Source of the DNA: Apostichopus japonicus
Taxonomy: Eukaryota; Echinodermata; Holothuroidea; Aspidochirotida; Stichopodidae
NCBI RefSeq assembly: GCF_037975245.1
Contig: NC_092571.1
Span: 27,730,564 to 27,794,563, forward strand
Direction: 5' to 3'
Length of the DNA: 64,000 nt
Every line of letters starts with the position of its first letter. Within the stretch, counting starts at the first letter, position 1. The notes beneath the pieces are model-generated. The model saw nothing but the letters and a program-made list of their open reading frames with translations, made no database searches and was not told the origin of the DNA. A program made the translations under genes and the position numbers. Positions 15,748-26,600 of the stretch are shown one piece after another.

Positions 15748-17472
15748 ATAAAAAAAAAATCCGGATGAAATGTCTTTCCATATGACCGACATTTGTAATT
15801 TGATAGCCTTTTATTCTCGCATAATTGCGTGATTTATCAAACTGCTTAACCCCGTCTACTTAAAAAACTAAATAATAAATAAATAAAATTGTAATATTCT
15901 TCGCATCTGGCTAATCATTTGTCATAATTTTTAGTACTGTTCCTTTGAGATTTCTAGCTCAGTCAACCGAGAATAAAAACAGAAAAATGAAAGAACCGTG
16001 TCATTCTGTGACATCACTCTTTAGAGGATGAGTTTTAGAGGACAGGTTTAAATAACAGAATATTGAGAAATGAACGAGTATCTTTCAATCGTTACCAAGG
16101 TTGAATTAACTCTTAAGTCAAGCAACAGTACAATGAATATCTACATCTCTGTAAGTCATCCACATACTTTGTCATATGTCATGTCTATACCTCTTAAACT
16201 TGTAGATGGCGGCGTAGATATATAGTTCCACATCGCACTCAGTATGATCTATACCTAATTTTTCCAATTAACAAAATGCCAAGTCTTCATAGAATATACG
16301 CGTGTGTACGCATGTGTTTGGGTGCATTGTTTACGGGGTATTGTTGAGGTAAGGGTACCTGGAATTGAACAATGGAAAAAAATAATGAATGTAAAACAGG
16401 GGCATATTACTCATGTTATCAAACACAAAGTCCCATCAAGATTGTTGAATAATGTAATATAAAAATATATTGGAAACATGATATGAGCTTTACATATATG
16501 CTATCGTATGACAATAAACGTATATCATTAGCAAGGAGGCCTAAAGGTATGCGGTGGCAGGGGAGGGGGGGTGTTGAAGGTAGGTGTGTAGAAGGGTAGA
16601 TAGGGGTGCGGGGTGTTGGATGACACGCACCAACCGTTATGTATAGCCTTTACGTATCGTCACTGTCACACACTCACCCTTCGATAACCCGCACCCTATC
16701 CCTCCCAATGCCCACCCTCACCTTTCCTCCACACCCCACCCCACCCACACATACTTACTTATAAGAGCCATTTACCAATAGCCCCACCTCGTGGTATCAA
16801 TCAATAGTACCTCAGTAGTGTAACAACAACTAATTTTAAAATTTCAGGAAGTTTTAATCGAGCTAATTTAGAACTCGAACGCCTCTAAATAATCCAATAT
16901 TAATATTTCTGCCTTTGATCATGCAGGTGTCCATAAATTGCATCTTCTAGTATGCTCTAATCTGCCCATAATTTGTCATACCACCTGTCATTTAGTACTG
17001 TAGTAACAGTCAAAATGTTCCTCACCAAAGTGATTAAACGTGATGTTAACGAGTTTTCATCAAGACGATTTTTTTTTTATTACGAACGATAACATTTTAA
17101 ATACAAAATACAAAGTTTGGGCGAAAAATATATACCTTCAAGGGACTTTGGATTATACAGGTAAACACAGGAGTTTATTAACCCCATCTCTAGCTCAATT
17201 ACGTACGAAATAAAGCATTTCAGCTTGTCAGTTGTATTATCAATCTCCGCCAATGTATAGACAAACCTATTACATCAGTTGCTAACTAGAATTTAGTGAT
17301 CCATTTTGATTAAAACTCATTTTGACTCTCTCGTCCGTATAGAAGCATTACTTTCATACGTGATGATATATACCAATATCTGAGAAAGTTGAATTGTTTT
17401 ATGAATCTTTTTTTACACTTTCTGCGCTATTTTTTTGTGTGTATTTTCTTTTCATTTCAAGCCCATAAAAAT
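15748..17472. other. AT-rich DNA, nothing recognised
   Basis: No gene is seen. G-rich and C-rich patches at about 16541-16615 and 16675-16745 lie on opposite strands. Confidence 0.45.
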
Positions 17473-17500
17473 ACGTGACGTAGCGTGACGTCACGTGCCA
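17473..17500. promoter_or_regulatory. CRE-like palindrome
   Basis: The perfect palindrome CGTGACGTCACG at 17484-17495 contains the cAMP-response-element core TGACGTCA. A further GTGACGT lies 10 bp upstream and CACGTG overlaps the right side. No nearby exon was found, so regulatory use is only a possibility. Confidence 0.35.
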
Positions 17501-17746
17501 TGGCATGATCTAAAAGCATTTTTTTCTTAGTAGCAAGAATCAGGATCCTCTCCAAACATTTGTGACGACTTTGCAATTAGGGGTGATGTAAAACTAGGCC
17601 TTTACGTCATTTGTTACCATCTTCACAAACAGCCCATCCATTGCTCCTTCAGATTTGAAATAATTACATCAAACTGAATATTCATATTTGTAGAAATATA
17701 CATCATACGTGAATGTAGAAGCGTATATATGCGGCATTGGGCGGCC

Positions 17747-17809
17747 CCGCCCAGCACTAAAAAGTACCGCCCAGCACTGTCTTAAAAGTCGTGAATCCCG
17801 CCCAGCACT
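17747..17809. repeat. Three copies of CCGCCCAGCACT
   Basis: Identical 12-mers start at 17747, 17767 and 17798. On the minus strand, from 17810 leftward, they read CAGTGCTGGGCGG, which resembles the CA-rich start of hAT-type transposon ends repeated in tandem. No partner end was found. Confidence 0.6.
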
Positions 17810-18014
17810 GTTATCATCTAAAATCCCGACATTCCTAACAATATATTCAACATAAATTGGGCCTAAAATGTAAATTTTTAGCAAAACTAGTACTTGTGCA
17901 TGTGCTTAAAAAGCAACACAAGTGCCAGCATTTGGCATCTGAGCACCTTCAAAAATCGATTTCTCAATGGGGTAGACCTCTCCCCTCCCCAGGACGGCGA
18001 TCAGTATACCCGGC

Positions 18015-18036
18015 ACTCAGGAAATCCTGGGCACAT
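18015..18036. mobile_element. Possible hAT-type terminus
   Basis: The sequence ends CCTGGGCACATCCCTG; its reverse complement CAGGGATGTGCCCAGG has the form of hAT-type terminal repeats. No matching left end or 8-bp duplication was found, so this is at most a fragment. Confidence 0.25.
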
Positions 18037-19214
18037 CCCTGTATGCACATTCTACAGTTCATGATTTGTCAGATTGCGGCAATCGGACACAAGCTGATAA
18101 GTTGTGTCTCTTCACAATACTCGATAGCGTTCTTTTTCAAAATTCTGTCGGAACGGCAACAAGTTGCTATCAATTCTTGAAGTTTGAAGATGTCACTTTT
18201 GAGAAGGAATCCATATTTATTAGGCTGAAGGGATAACATTGCCAGGAAAGATTACATTTGTTCCAAATATCAGAATGATTTGTCTGTGTTTTGGCAAGAT
18301 GCTTTCTCTGGCCCCCTCCAGAGCTACATTGGCGCCATAACAGCTCTTGACATTTCCTATTCTTGTCCTTTTGCCATATCATGTTCATCAACGATGCAGA
18401 ATACGTTTAAAAAGGTATTACCAGCCGAGCAGGCCGATAGGCCAAGCAAGACTACTATACACATCCCAAGAATATCAGGTAATAGGATGTACACATGCAC
18501 ATACGTATAGTTCGCATGACCAAATCGAATATGACTGATATTAGTGACCACGGCTAAGTTACTGCGTCAAGAATACATGTGGACTTTGACACAGATAGTA
18601 GAACACTTGAACAAATAGAAGAGAATAATGCAATGGTATAATGATCAACAACGTATAGTATAGGCTAACTTACTCGAAAATACCATTACCAAGTCCATAT
18701 TGATAAGCCAGTTAGGACAAATTTGGAAGCAAACATGAAATTACAAATAAGAACAAGTTGATCCAACATGGGTGGACAGGCGTGCACATGCACGCAGACG
18801 TAAACACAGAGCATATAATTCGACATCTGTTCCATCCAAAAGGGTGCATGTGAGAAATATTGGTATTTTGATCAGTAATGTCCCTTTATCAAGCACGCCA
18901 GCTACATTGCTACTAGATGTTGGCACAGATAATCTTATTCCAGAATAGAAGGGAACAGGTAAAATGGCATGATCATCAAATTTACCCTTTTAAAAATACC
19001 ATTATCTCACTAATACAAGCATACGTTAACACGGATTATACATCAGCATAGAAATTGATTAATGAAATGGGTTCATTGAGAATCTAGTTGATATTTAATC
19101 AGCGAACAGGACCTTGAGTGCAGGATAACCAGCACTCCATAGTACAATCAGACCTACAGCTATCATAAGTCAAGGAAGTTTACAAGGGTTAGAAAAGGGT
19201 ACGCATCTATAACA

Positions 19215-19218
<4 letters not shown>
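18037..19218. other. Unremarkable DNA
   Basis: Overlapping short ORFs around 18170-18550 on both strands show no recognised product. Confidence 0.4.

Positions 19219-19276
<58 letters not shown>
19219..19276. repeat. (AT)n microsatellite
   Basis: About 29 uninterrupted AT dinucleotides. Confidence 0.97.
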
Positions 19277-19280
<4 letters not shown>

Positions 19281-22080
19281 CAAGCAAAGATACCTCTTTA
19301 AGAATAACAACCAACCCGTATAAAAGACAGACGGATAAGATAATTCCAATGCGGAAAACATGGGGGTACATATTAGAGGTTATACAGATACATCTACGCG
19401 TATGCCTGTTACATAATTGTGTATCTGTGCAATGATTTAATTAAATTCTCCCACGAACACTAAACAAGTATATAACAACCCATCAAGCCCAGTGACCTTA
19501 CACCGATACTGTATCTGTGTGTGATCGTGGTAATGTTAGAAAATTATGAACACGGTTACCGTGTTAATCTATAAACAAAATGTACTTTTTAAACTTGACA
19601 ACAATCACCAATTTCTTACAACAACAAAAAGAGAGAGGAGAAAATATCCCTTTTACTAGTCCTTTGTGTAACTATACAACAATATTTTGAAACAAAAATA
19701 ACTATGATAATTTTAATGGGAAACTTAAAATGATGTTCGTAAGTCCGAGAATTACACGATTTATAAACGTCACAGATCATGTTGCCTCTATAACACGCAA
19801 AGTACGTTTTACCTGTAACAACGTCATATCTCTCCAAATAACGGATTATGTTTTAAATATTCTATCTGGGTTATCACGAATTCCAGTTTAAAGGCTCGTT
19901 CGGCGTCCGATGTTTGTTCGTAAAACGTGCTTTATAGTTATGCATATACCGCCTATAGCTCAAAGTAGAGTTCCTTTATAAAGGGCGTCTAATATGTCAA
20001 AGTGCATGGACCGGAAGCCTACAGACTACAAAGAAGTGTATGCGACGCATAGGCTGTCGAGATATCGTTATATATATATACAGTGTTCGTTCATGTATCA
20101 TTATTTATATATGGTCTAAACTAATAAATGACAGGAAGGTGAGACCTGGTATGTGTCTCATATTATAATTCGTAAATCAGCCAGTATTTGCATGTTTCCA
20201 ATCATTCACTTACTTACGTATAGTCGTTCCATCGTCTTGCCATCTTACGTCACGTGGTAGTTGTTACTTTTTAGAAAATCTTGCGTGCGTTTGATAACTC
20301 GATTAACCTGCTCGACATTAAAATCATTCTATTCACCCTCAGTTTAATTCAGGTATCTAGAACATTACTTGGTAAAGAAAACAAACATGAACTATTTTTC
20401 TTCTTACCTGGCCTCCCCCCTTCCACCACCCACCCCGGGAGAGGGTCCCGCAATCTCCAACAAAATTGTGAACCTATAGCAAGAAATATGCCAAATTAAT
20501 CCACATCAAGGAATTATAGTAAGTCCGTGCGAGTACTCACTATTATAGCTTAGTTACCATATTTATAATCGCATTCGTGGATTTGTAACCCGTAGGCTCG
20601 TACTCGGGCATTGTGGAACCTGGTGTATGGATGCTAGTGATTAATTGCTCGTACTTGGTCTTAGAGGCTTTGCCTCGTTACCAAGGAGATTTGAATTGTA
20701 CTCAAATTCATACTGTTTCGTAATCGTACGGTACAACACGTCTGCCTCACACGAGTAACAACTTTCTTGATTCTCTCATGAAAACATTGAGTAGGCCGAT
20801 ACAAATTACAGCGATCTCCCTATGTATAAGTAAACGTGAGCCTATACGTCTGGTGTATGAAAACCTTGTCGGCATATATGCTAAATGGTAATGTAATATT
20901 TCTATCGCATAATAAGAGCTTTTCATCGGTTGTGGGGGGGGGGGGGTTGGGATGGGGACAGCATGTTCTGACATTTGTCCAACAAAATAATGGCATAATT
21001 TATCATCGGACTGTGTCTGCGTTTCCAAAACACACCCAGTTACTGACAAGATATAATGTAATGTTTTCTGACATTACGAATTTGTTTACACTTTTCAGAA
21101 ATACAACTACTAAATACAGCTAACGCATCATGTTTCGAATACACACGAAAAGAGTAAAATATTGCATTACTGTTCTTGTTGTTAATTTTGTTTTTGTTTA
21201 AACAAGTGATTTATGGATATTACTACCGTCATTCGAAAACTTGGAATACTTTCAGAAAATACAAGTATAAAATTTGAAACGGTGTTTTGAAACGAAATGC
21301 CACCCTTATAGCGTATAGTAAGTCTAAAATCAAATCCACATTTATCTTACATTAATGCCTCTACTTTTGCAACTGACATTTAAATGGCACTGTAAATATA
21401 ATATTCAGCCAAAGCCTAAAAGAGGTTTTCAACTAATGTATTCAGGCTTTGAGGCTCTCTTAAATCTCTTTTATATAACATAACTTTACAATATTGTAAG
21501 TTTGAACTTGGAATTTTTTACGAAGGACTGAAAAGGATAAACTTTCTATTTAAGTTCAATCCATCTCCGAATACCAAAATTATTCAGATAATGTAATATT
21601 AAAATATAGTATGCGTGCCCTATCTCTAACCGTTATCCCGCTGTTGGACTCAAACATTATATAGATTAATTTTTATCTTTATCATTTGTCATACAAATTT
21701 CAGTGAGCTGATCACTTAGTGATTGGAAACCACAGTCACGAAAAACACATCAACATAGAACTGACGCTGAAACATTCCTGTGATTAAACATCTGGGCCAT
21801 AAATATTTAACTCTAAACGTATACCTAAATATCTACATTGCAAGAGAAGGTTTGTAGAGTTTAATGAATAACAATTACTAATTAACGTTATATTTTGGTA
21901 GAGAATTAAATATTTAACAAGTTAACTGAGGCTAACCCCCGGGTTTATAATTACCAAATCATTACCCAAAAAATGTAAAATTTATAAACTGTGATTACTT
22001 GACGGAAAGTAAATGTGACATTTATCGCTTTGTCGTGTCGGTCATTGACGCCATCTTAGATATGAGTTAAAAACCTTAAG
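19277..22080. other. AT-rich DNA, nothing recognised
   Basis: A poly-G run lies near 20934-20946. No supported gene or RNA. Confidence 0.45.
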
Positions 22081-22115
<35 letters not shown>

Positions 22116-22117
22116 TT
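22081..22117. repeat. (AT)n microsatellite
   Basis: An imperfect TA run interrupted once by GTAT. Confidence 0.9.
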
Positions 22118-22369
22118 ATAATAAACATATGTATTTAAATAACTGAAATACATAGTCTTCGTATTGTGAAGTTATGAGTTAATATAATAACAAACTGACA
22201 AATTACATAGACGAGTTAACGCCTTAATCAATTGTGAAGGACGTGTTATTGGATTTAAACATACCTACGTAAATTCATACTGCAATCATATTTAAACCGG
22301 AATTAAACATAAGTGACGTACAAAGCAACGAACAGGATCGATAGTCCGTGTATACTTGTCGTTCGATAT

Positions 22370-22418
22370 CAGTGCCGGATTGAGGGTGGGGCCTACGGGG
22401 CCGCCCCTCCCTCCCCAG
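22370..22418 (+). mobile_element. hAT-type 5' terminus fragment
   Basis: Begins CAGTGCCGGATTGAGG and continues into GGGGCCTACGGGGCCG, the CAGTG plus GC-rich subterminal form of hAT-type elements. No partner end or duplication of the flank was found nearby, so it is probably a truncated copy. Confidence 0.4.
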
Positions 22419-22629
22419 ACATACACTTATAGCAACTTCCCACACCAACACGCATCTCGACATCAATAATCGTCGTCTTATGAAGATAGGCGGAAAGAAT
22501 GGTATAGGTTAACGGTATATCGCACAACGATCTGTGATCTGAATACATGCAGGGATGTGTTTAAAAGTTATAGTTATAATAAATATAAATAAAACAAAAA
22601 CTGTTAGCAAACTGCTTATTCACTAACGA

Positions 22630-22706
22630 GCCTGTGTTAGAGAATGTGTAAAAGAAAGTGGGCCTGACGTTTCGACCCTAGCAAGATCTTCTTCAGATAC
22701 TGAACG
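22630..22706 (-). mobile_element. Penelope-like element terminal sequence (fragment)
   Basis: On the minus strand this reads CTGAAGAAGATCTTGC followed by GGGTCGAAACGTC (22666-22696). From general knowledge, a CTGAAGAAG ... GGTCGAAACGT motif is common in terminal regions of Penelope-like retroelements in animals. No coding part lies next to it. The assignment depends on recollection of the family motif. Confidence 0.45.
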
Positions 22707-22847
22707 ATATATTTAATTAGACTAAAGAGATGCAAAACATTGCCTCTATATGGCCCCGGGTGAATCCCTTAAGTTATACCACGCCCTGTGCGATATAAGT
22801 ACGCATATATAACCTGTTCTGTTGTGCTAACACTTTAGCTTGGCTAA

Positions 22848-23270
22848 ATGAATGAATTGATGGATGGATGAATTTTTGGATGGATGGTTGGATTGAGGGA
22901 TGAATAGATGGTAGCTTGGTTGGTTGGGTAGAATGAATGGATTGATACACATATGTGCAGCTTGAATTGCTGGATGGATTTATGGTTAGATGCATTGAAG
23001 GCTGGATGGTGAGATGCTTAGATAGATCGGTGGATGAATGGCATGGTAGGTGGATTTATGGTTAGTTGGACTGACGGCTGGGTGGTTGGGTGCTTAGATA
23101 GATGGGTGAATGAATGGCATGGTTGATGGATGAATGCATTGGTGGATACATGGATTGAATGATGGGTTAAAGGATAGATGGATGGACGGTTCTTTAGATG
23201 GATGAATGAATAAATGAATGGATATTTGGAATGATGGGTGGATGGATTGATCGCAGAATCGATGGATGGA
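22848..23270. repeat. Degenerate GATG/TGGA minisatellite
   Basis: About 420 bp built from TGGATGGATGAATG-type units with many substitutions and a longer period of roughly 100 bp (GGATTTATGGTTAG recurs near 22976 and 23052). Confidence 0.92.
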
Positions 23271-23962
23271 TCGTTGTCTAGGCAGATAACTGGATATTTT
23301 GGTGGAAACTAACTGTATCCTTGAAAGAGTCTGTTTTGAATGACATTTTGTTTTGGTAAGTTCATCAACCTGGATATGGATTTATAAAAAAAACAATGAT
23401 AACGATTTGACCTTTTTTCAAAAAGTCAAGATTTATTTTGCCTGGATGTTTAGTGAAGGGTAATGATTGCTGTTATTTTATGCCATTAACGTAATAGGTT
23501 ACGTGTACAGTAGGTGAAGCGAGATTAATGCAAATATAATCCTGTTGTCCTCTAAGTTTCGTGGCCAATATTCGTTTCTGGTTGTTATATATCGAAAGTT
23601 CATTTTCTTTGAGGCTTCAAAGCTTACCACTTCATGTGATTGCGTTCGCTTAAGAGTACTGAATTACGTGAAGCAAACAAGAATTGCAAATTTTGTTTTC
23701 TTTCTTGGTCAAGTATAATGGATAAATTATATCTAACTTTATTTGATAAGTGTAGCAGTCTTGTTTCTGCGTTACAAGCATAACACGATTGCTTGAATGC
23801 CCATAGCACAATCAACCTTCAGCTTGAATATAGGGGCGTTTCAATCCTAGCAGAATACGATATGTTTCAAATGCGATGTGCAACGAGAACAGACTAAGCA
23901 TACATTCAAATAGACAAAATATACAGTGGAAGCTTGATGGAAAGGTTATGATTAAAATGGCA
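23271..23962. other. AT-rich DNA, nothing recognised
   Basis: No supported feature. Confidence 0.45.
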
Positions 23963-24088
23963 GGCATACTAATGTTCATACGAAGTGTTAGGAACGGATT
24001 GTTAGGCATAATAACGTTCACAAGAAGCGTTAGGATTGGATTATTAGGCATACTAACGTTCATACGAAGTGTTAGGATTGGATTGTCA
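23963..24088. repeat. 42-bp tandem repeat, 3 copies
   Basis: Three units of exactly 42 bp, each starting GGCATACTAA or GGCATAATAA. The period is a multiple of three and both strands are open, so 14-residue repeats appear in both overlapping ORFs (23812-24096 minus and 23876-24187 plus). The openness is explained by the repeat and is weak evidence of coding. Confidence 0.93.
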
Positions 24089-25215
24089 GGCCCCATCCCT
24101 TTTATGCATTATAACTACACACAATTTTGTTTGTGTCGTTGTTTCCAGCAGATAAGCAGTTTGTTAACAGTTCCTACTTCCGTTTAATCCATACAAGGTC
24201 TGTAGCTTGGGAAGGTATACAACTATTCTGATGTAACTTTCTTTCTTTTTTCAAAGTTAAACATAATCCGTATCAAGACCATCCATTCGATTCTTTTACG
24301 TAATACATATACACATTTTCCCCCGTATGTACTCTTCTGTGAATATGTAATATACCGTAATAAAGTAATCTCTAAGAGATTTCCGTTCATTCGCTAGAGC
24401 ACGAATAATTATTTTTGTAATCATTAATAGAGACCTTATACGTATTATTAAGTACTTTAATGGAAGATCATAAACAAGATATAACGTTAGATTATTCAAA
24501 CGTTGTCAATAACCTAAAGAGATATCATTCCATTTATATACCCTCTGTAATCGTTCATCGGGCGAAAAAAATTGTTCTAATTTTATTGCGTATTTTTCTT
24601 CAATTCTTGGATATTATTGTTACTCCATCGACTTTGCCTGAGGATCAAGCTTTAGTTTTTAAAACGTTTCATACGTTGATTATGATGCTGATGTCTTTTC
24701 CAATTTCGGATGAAATATTTTATTTATAGAATGATTGTTTATCAAGGATGCATTACAATATTTCTAGCAACTGTTGTAAATATTTAGCATGTATACCCGT
24801 GTTATGTGGAACTTTTTATTTTATTTATTTGTTAATATTATAGTTAACTTGTCATATACTCAGCATCGATAACCTGTATACAGAAAGGTGAACATTAAGT
24901 CCACAAATTTGTTGGTGTTTTATTTTCCTTTTATTATTATTTAAATGCAACTTGAAGGTTCAACTAATAAATTTTATGAGACTTTTTATCAGACTTTATA
25001 TTTTATATAAAGTATGGATCAGTTTTGACTATCATCTATCGGATGCTATTAAACTCAACGTAAAAATCCGCTATGACCCCAACATCTTTTTTATCTTTAA
25101 GGCTTACAAGTACTATACATTTTTCATATATATATTTTTTTAAACTTCTTCCCAGTTTCTTGTTGCAAATTATATTAAATTCATTTTAGTTCATTTTATT
25201 TCTTATAACTTAATT
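24089..25215. other. Very AT-rich DNA, nothing recognised
   Basis: An 89-codon ORF at 24460-24729 has no recognised motif and ordinary AT-rich composition. Confidence 0.45.
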
Positions 25216-25219
25216 TACC

Positions 25220-25462
25220 AAAACCACCTTCAAGAAGCGATTCTATGGTCACAGATCCACAGTCAACACCTTGAAGACTGAGGCCGCAGTTAGAGAACAT
25301 TTTAACCTTCCCAACCATACCATTAACGACATGTCCCTACAGGGGATTGAATCCTTAGGTAGCCGTCCTGACCTAGTACGAATCAGCAGAGAGAGGCTCT
25401 GGATGCAACGCCTTCGCACCATTCAACCCCATGGGCTCAACATTCAGGAAGGACATGACTAA
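25220..25462 (+). pseudogene. GIY-YIG endonuclease C-terminus of a Penelope-like element
   Basis: An open frame of 80 codons plus stop, beginning within KTTFKKRFYGHRSTVNT and ending at TAA 25460-25462. In Penelope-like elements the protein joins a reverse transcriptase to a GIY-YIG nuclease that nicks the target DNA. Visible family features are the FYGHRS arginine region, VREHFNLPNHTINDM (matching the family's VAxHFNxxxH segment), RISRERLWMQRLRT (matching the family's RExxWIxxLxT, with the conserved Glu) and a terminal PHGLN with the conserved Asn. The GIY and YIG motifs themselves are absent because the copy is truncated. The region is richer in GC than its surroundings. No start codon is needed, as this is an internal fragment. 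Confidence 0.72.
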
Positions 25463-25680
25463 CTTTTCCTCTGTCCCCCCCTCCTTCTCCCACTGTCCCC
25501 CCCCCCATCACTCCTCTTTCTCACAGCTCTCTTCCACCCCCTTTTTTTCTCCACACCTTTCTGTCTTTGTCCTTGTCCAGTTTATTCCCTACCCCGTTCC
25601 TTTAATCCTCCCTTTGTCCCTCCACTGTTTATCTCCTACCTCTCCTCTTCCCCTGTTGCTTTCTTCTCTCCATCCCTTGT
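25463..25680 (+). repeat. Pyrimidine-rich tract in the element's 3' region
   Basis: About 215 bp composed almost entirely of C and T on the plus strand, with several C runs. It is open in one frame (25431-25835), but this follows from base composition and is not coding evidence. Confidence 0.8.
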
Positions 25681-25930
25681 CTACTAATTACGAAATGTCA
25701 GGCCAACTTACTTTTACACAACTTAATTTACTACATTTAACTATAACTTTAACTAATCTTAGTTCATGTCGTTTTCATTTTCCCCCCTCGTTTCGCATTG
25801 CCCCTGTTCCATATATTCGTATATTGACCTGTTGAACTTTGTGGATTTTCTGGTCAATTTATAACGGGAGAAGATAATTATTTTTCACATTGATGTTGAA
25901 ACGTGACTTGACGAAAGTCAAATAGAATGC

Positions 25931-26480
25931 TTAGCAATTTTACACCTTATGTATATTTAATAACGACTCCCCCCCCCCCCCAAATGATGATGACAATGAT
26001 TATGATACTGAAATTTATACCCATGCAGTCAAAGAAATTTGTCAGTGAATATGATTATAGGACCGTACCATGGCGTTGAGCGAATACAAATGGGAACATT
26101 ATTGGAGAAAATAAAAAAATGATATTTGATCGAAGGAGACTCATATTAAGGGAAAGCCTGGATATGATTTGAGGGAATTGGGATTTCCCTGAGGCAGAGT
26201 TAGAACGACAAGGGAGGGGGGGGGGGTAAAGTTCCAGCAGAGGAACTAGGTTGATAAAATAGTCGATAACATAAATGTTATTAAGTAATCAATTATAACA
26301 GGGCTGAATAATTATAATTATCAAATGTATTTTTATTTGAGATCATCTTTCTTCACTTTGTCCTTCTTCAGAACGGTGTAAACTTTGAACAATTTCTGCA
26401 AAAAACGTAAAATACCACATCAATTCTTCTTTAAAACAACAGCTGAAGAAACCGGATAAAATCTGGTATATTTGATTTAT
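25931..26480. other. AT-rich DNA with homopolymer runs
   Basis: A poly-C run near 25970-25981 and a poly-G run near 26215-26226. No gene is seen. Confidence 0.45.
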
Positions 26481-26600
26481 TCGGCCTTTTGGCTAAGATC
26501 ATGTGTGACATTATCTTCCGCTTGTAGGGATATTGTGATACACACCTGACGATGATCACACAGTCACAGTCTCGATGCATGGGGACTGGGGTTGAGAGGG
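26481..26600 (+). pseudogene. U2 snRNA-like 5' segment
   Basis: Positions 26481-26501 (TCGGCCTTTTGGCTAAG plus ATCA) match the highly conserved stem-loop I region of U2 spliceosomal RNA, which in animals continues AGTGTAGTATCTG. Downstream only loose similarity remains (GTGT, ATTATCTT, GTGATAC). The Sm site and later stem-loops are not recognisable. It is most likely a U2 pseudogene, or a retroelement that captured a U2 head. A working U2 gene is unlikely, because the branch-point-pairing region is not conserved. Confidence 0.5.

Larger units (their letters stand above)
25216..25930 (+). mobile_element. Penelope-like retroelement, 3' fragment
   Basis: The C-terminal end of the coding region (GIY-YIG endonuclease) is followed by a long pyrimidine-rich 3' region. 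Near the distal end is GTTGAAACGTGACTTGACG (about 25886-25904), sharing the GAAACGT core with the minus-strand terminal fragment at 22666. Homology starts abruptly near 25216, so the reverse transcriptase and most of the endonuclease are missing. The 3' limit is uncertain. Confidence 0.7.

Noticed and set aside
24460-24729. 89-codon ORF
   Set aside because: AT-rich composition, no motif, and no splice or promoter signals; compatible with chance.
25431-25835. ORF of 134 codons rich in Ser, Pro and Leu
   Set aside because: It follows from the pyrimidine-rich tract of the Penelope-like fragment and overlaps the real GIY-YIG frame in another phase.
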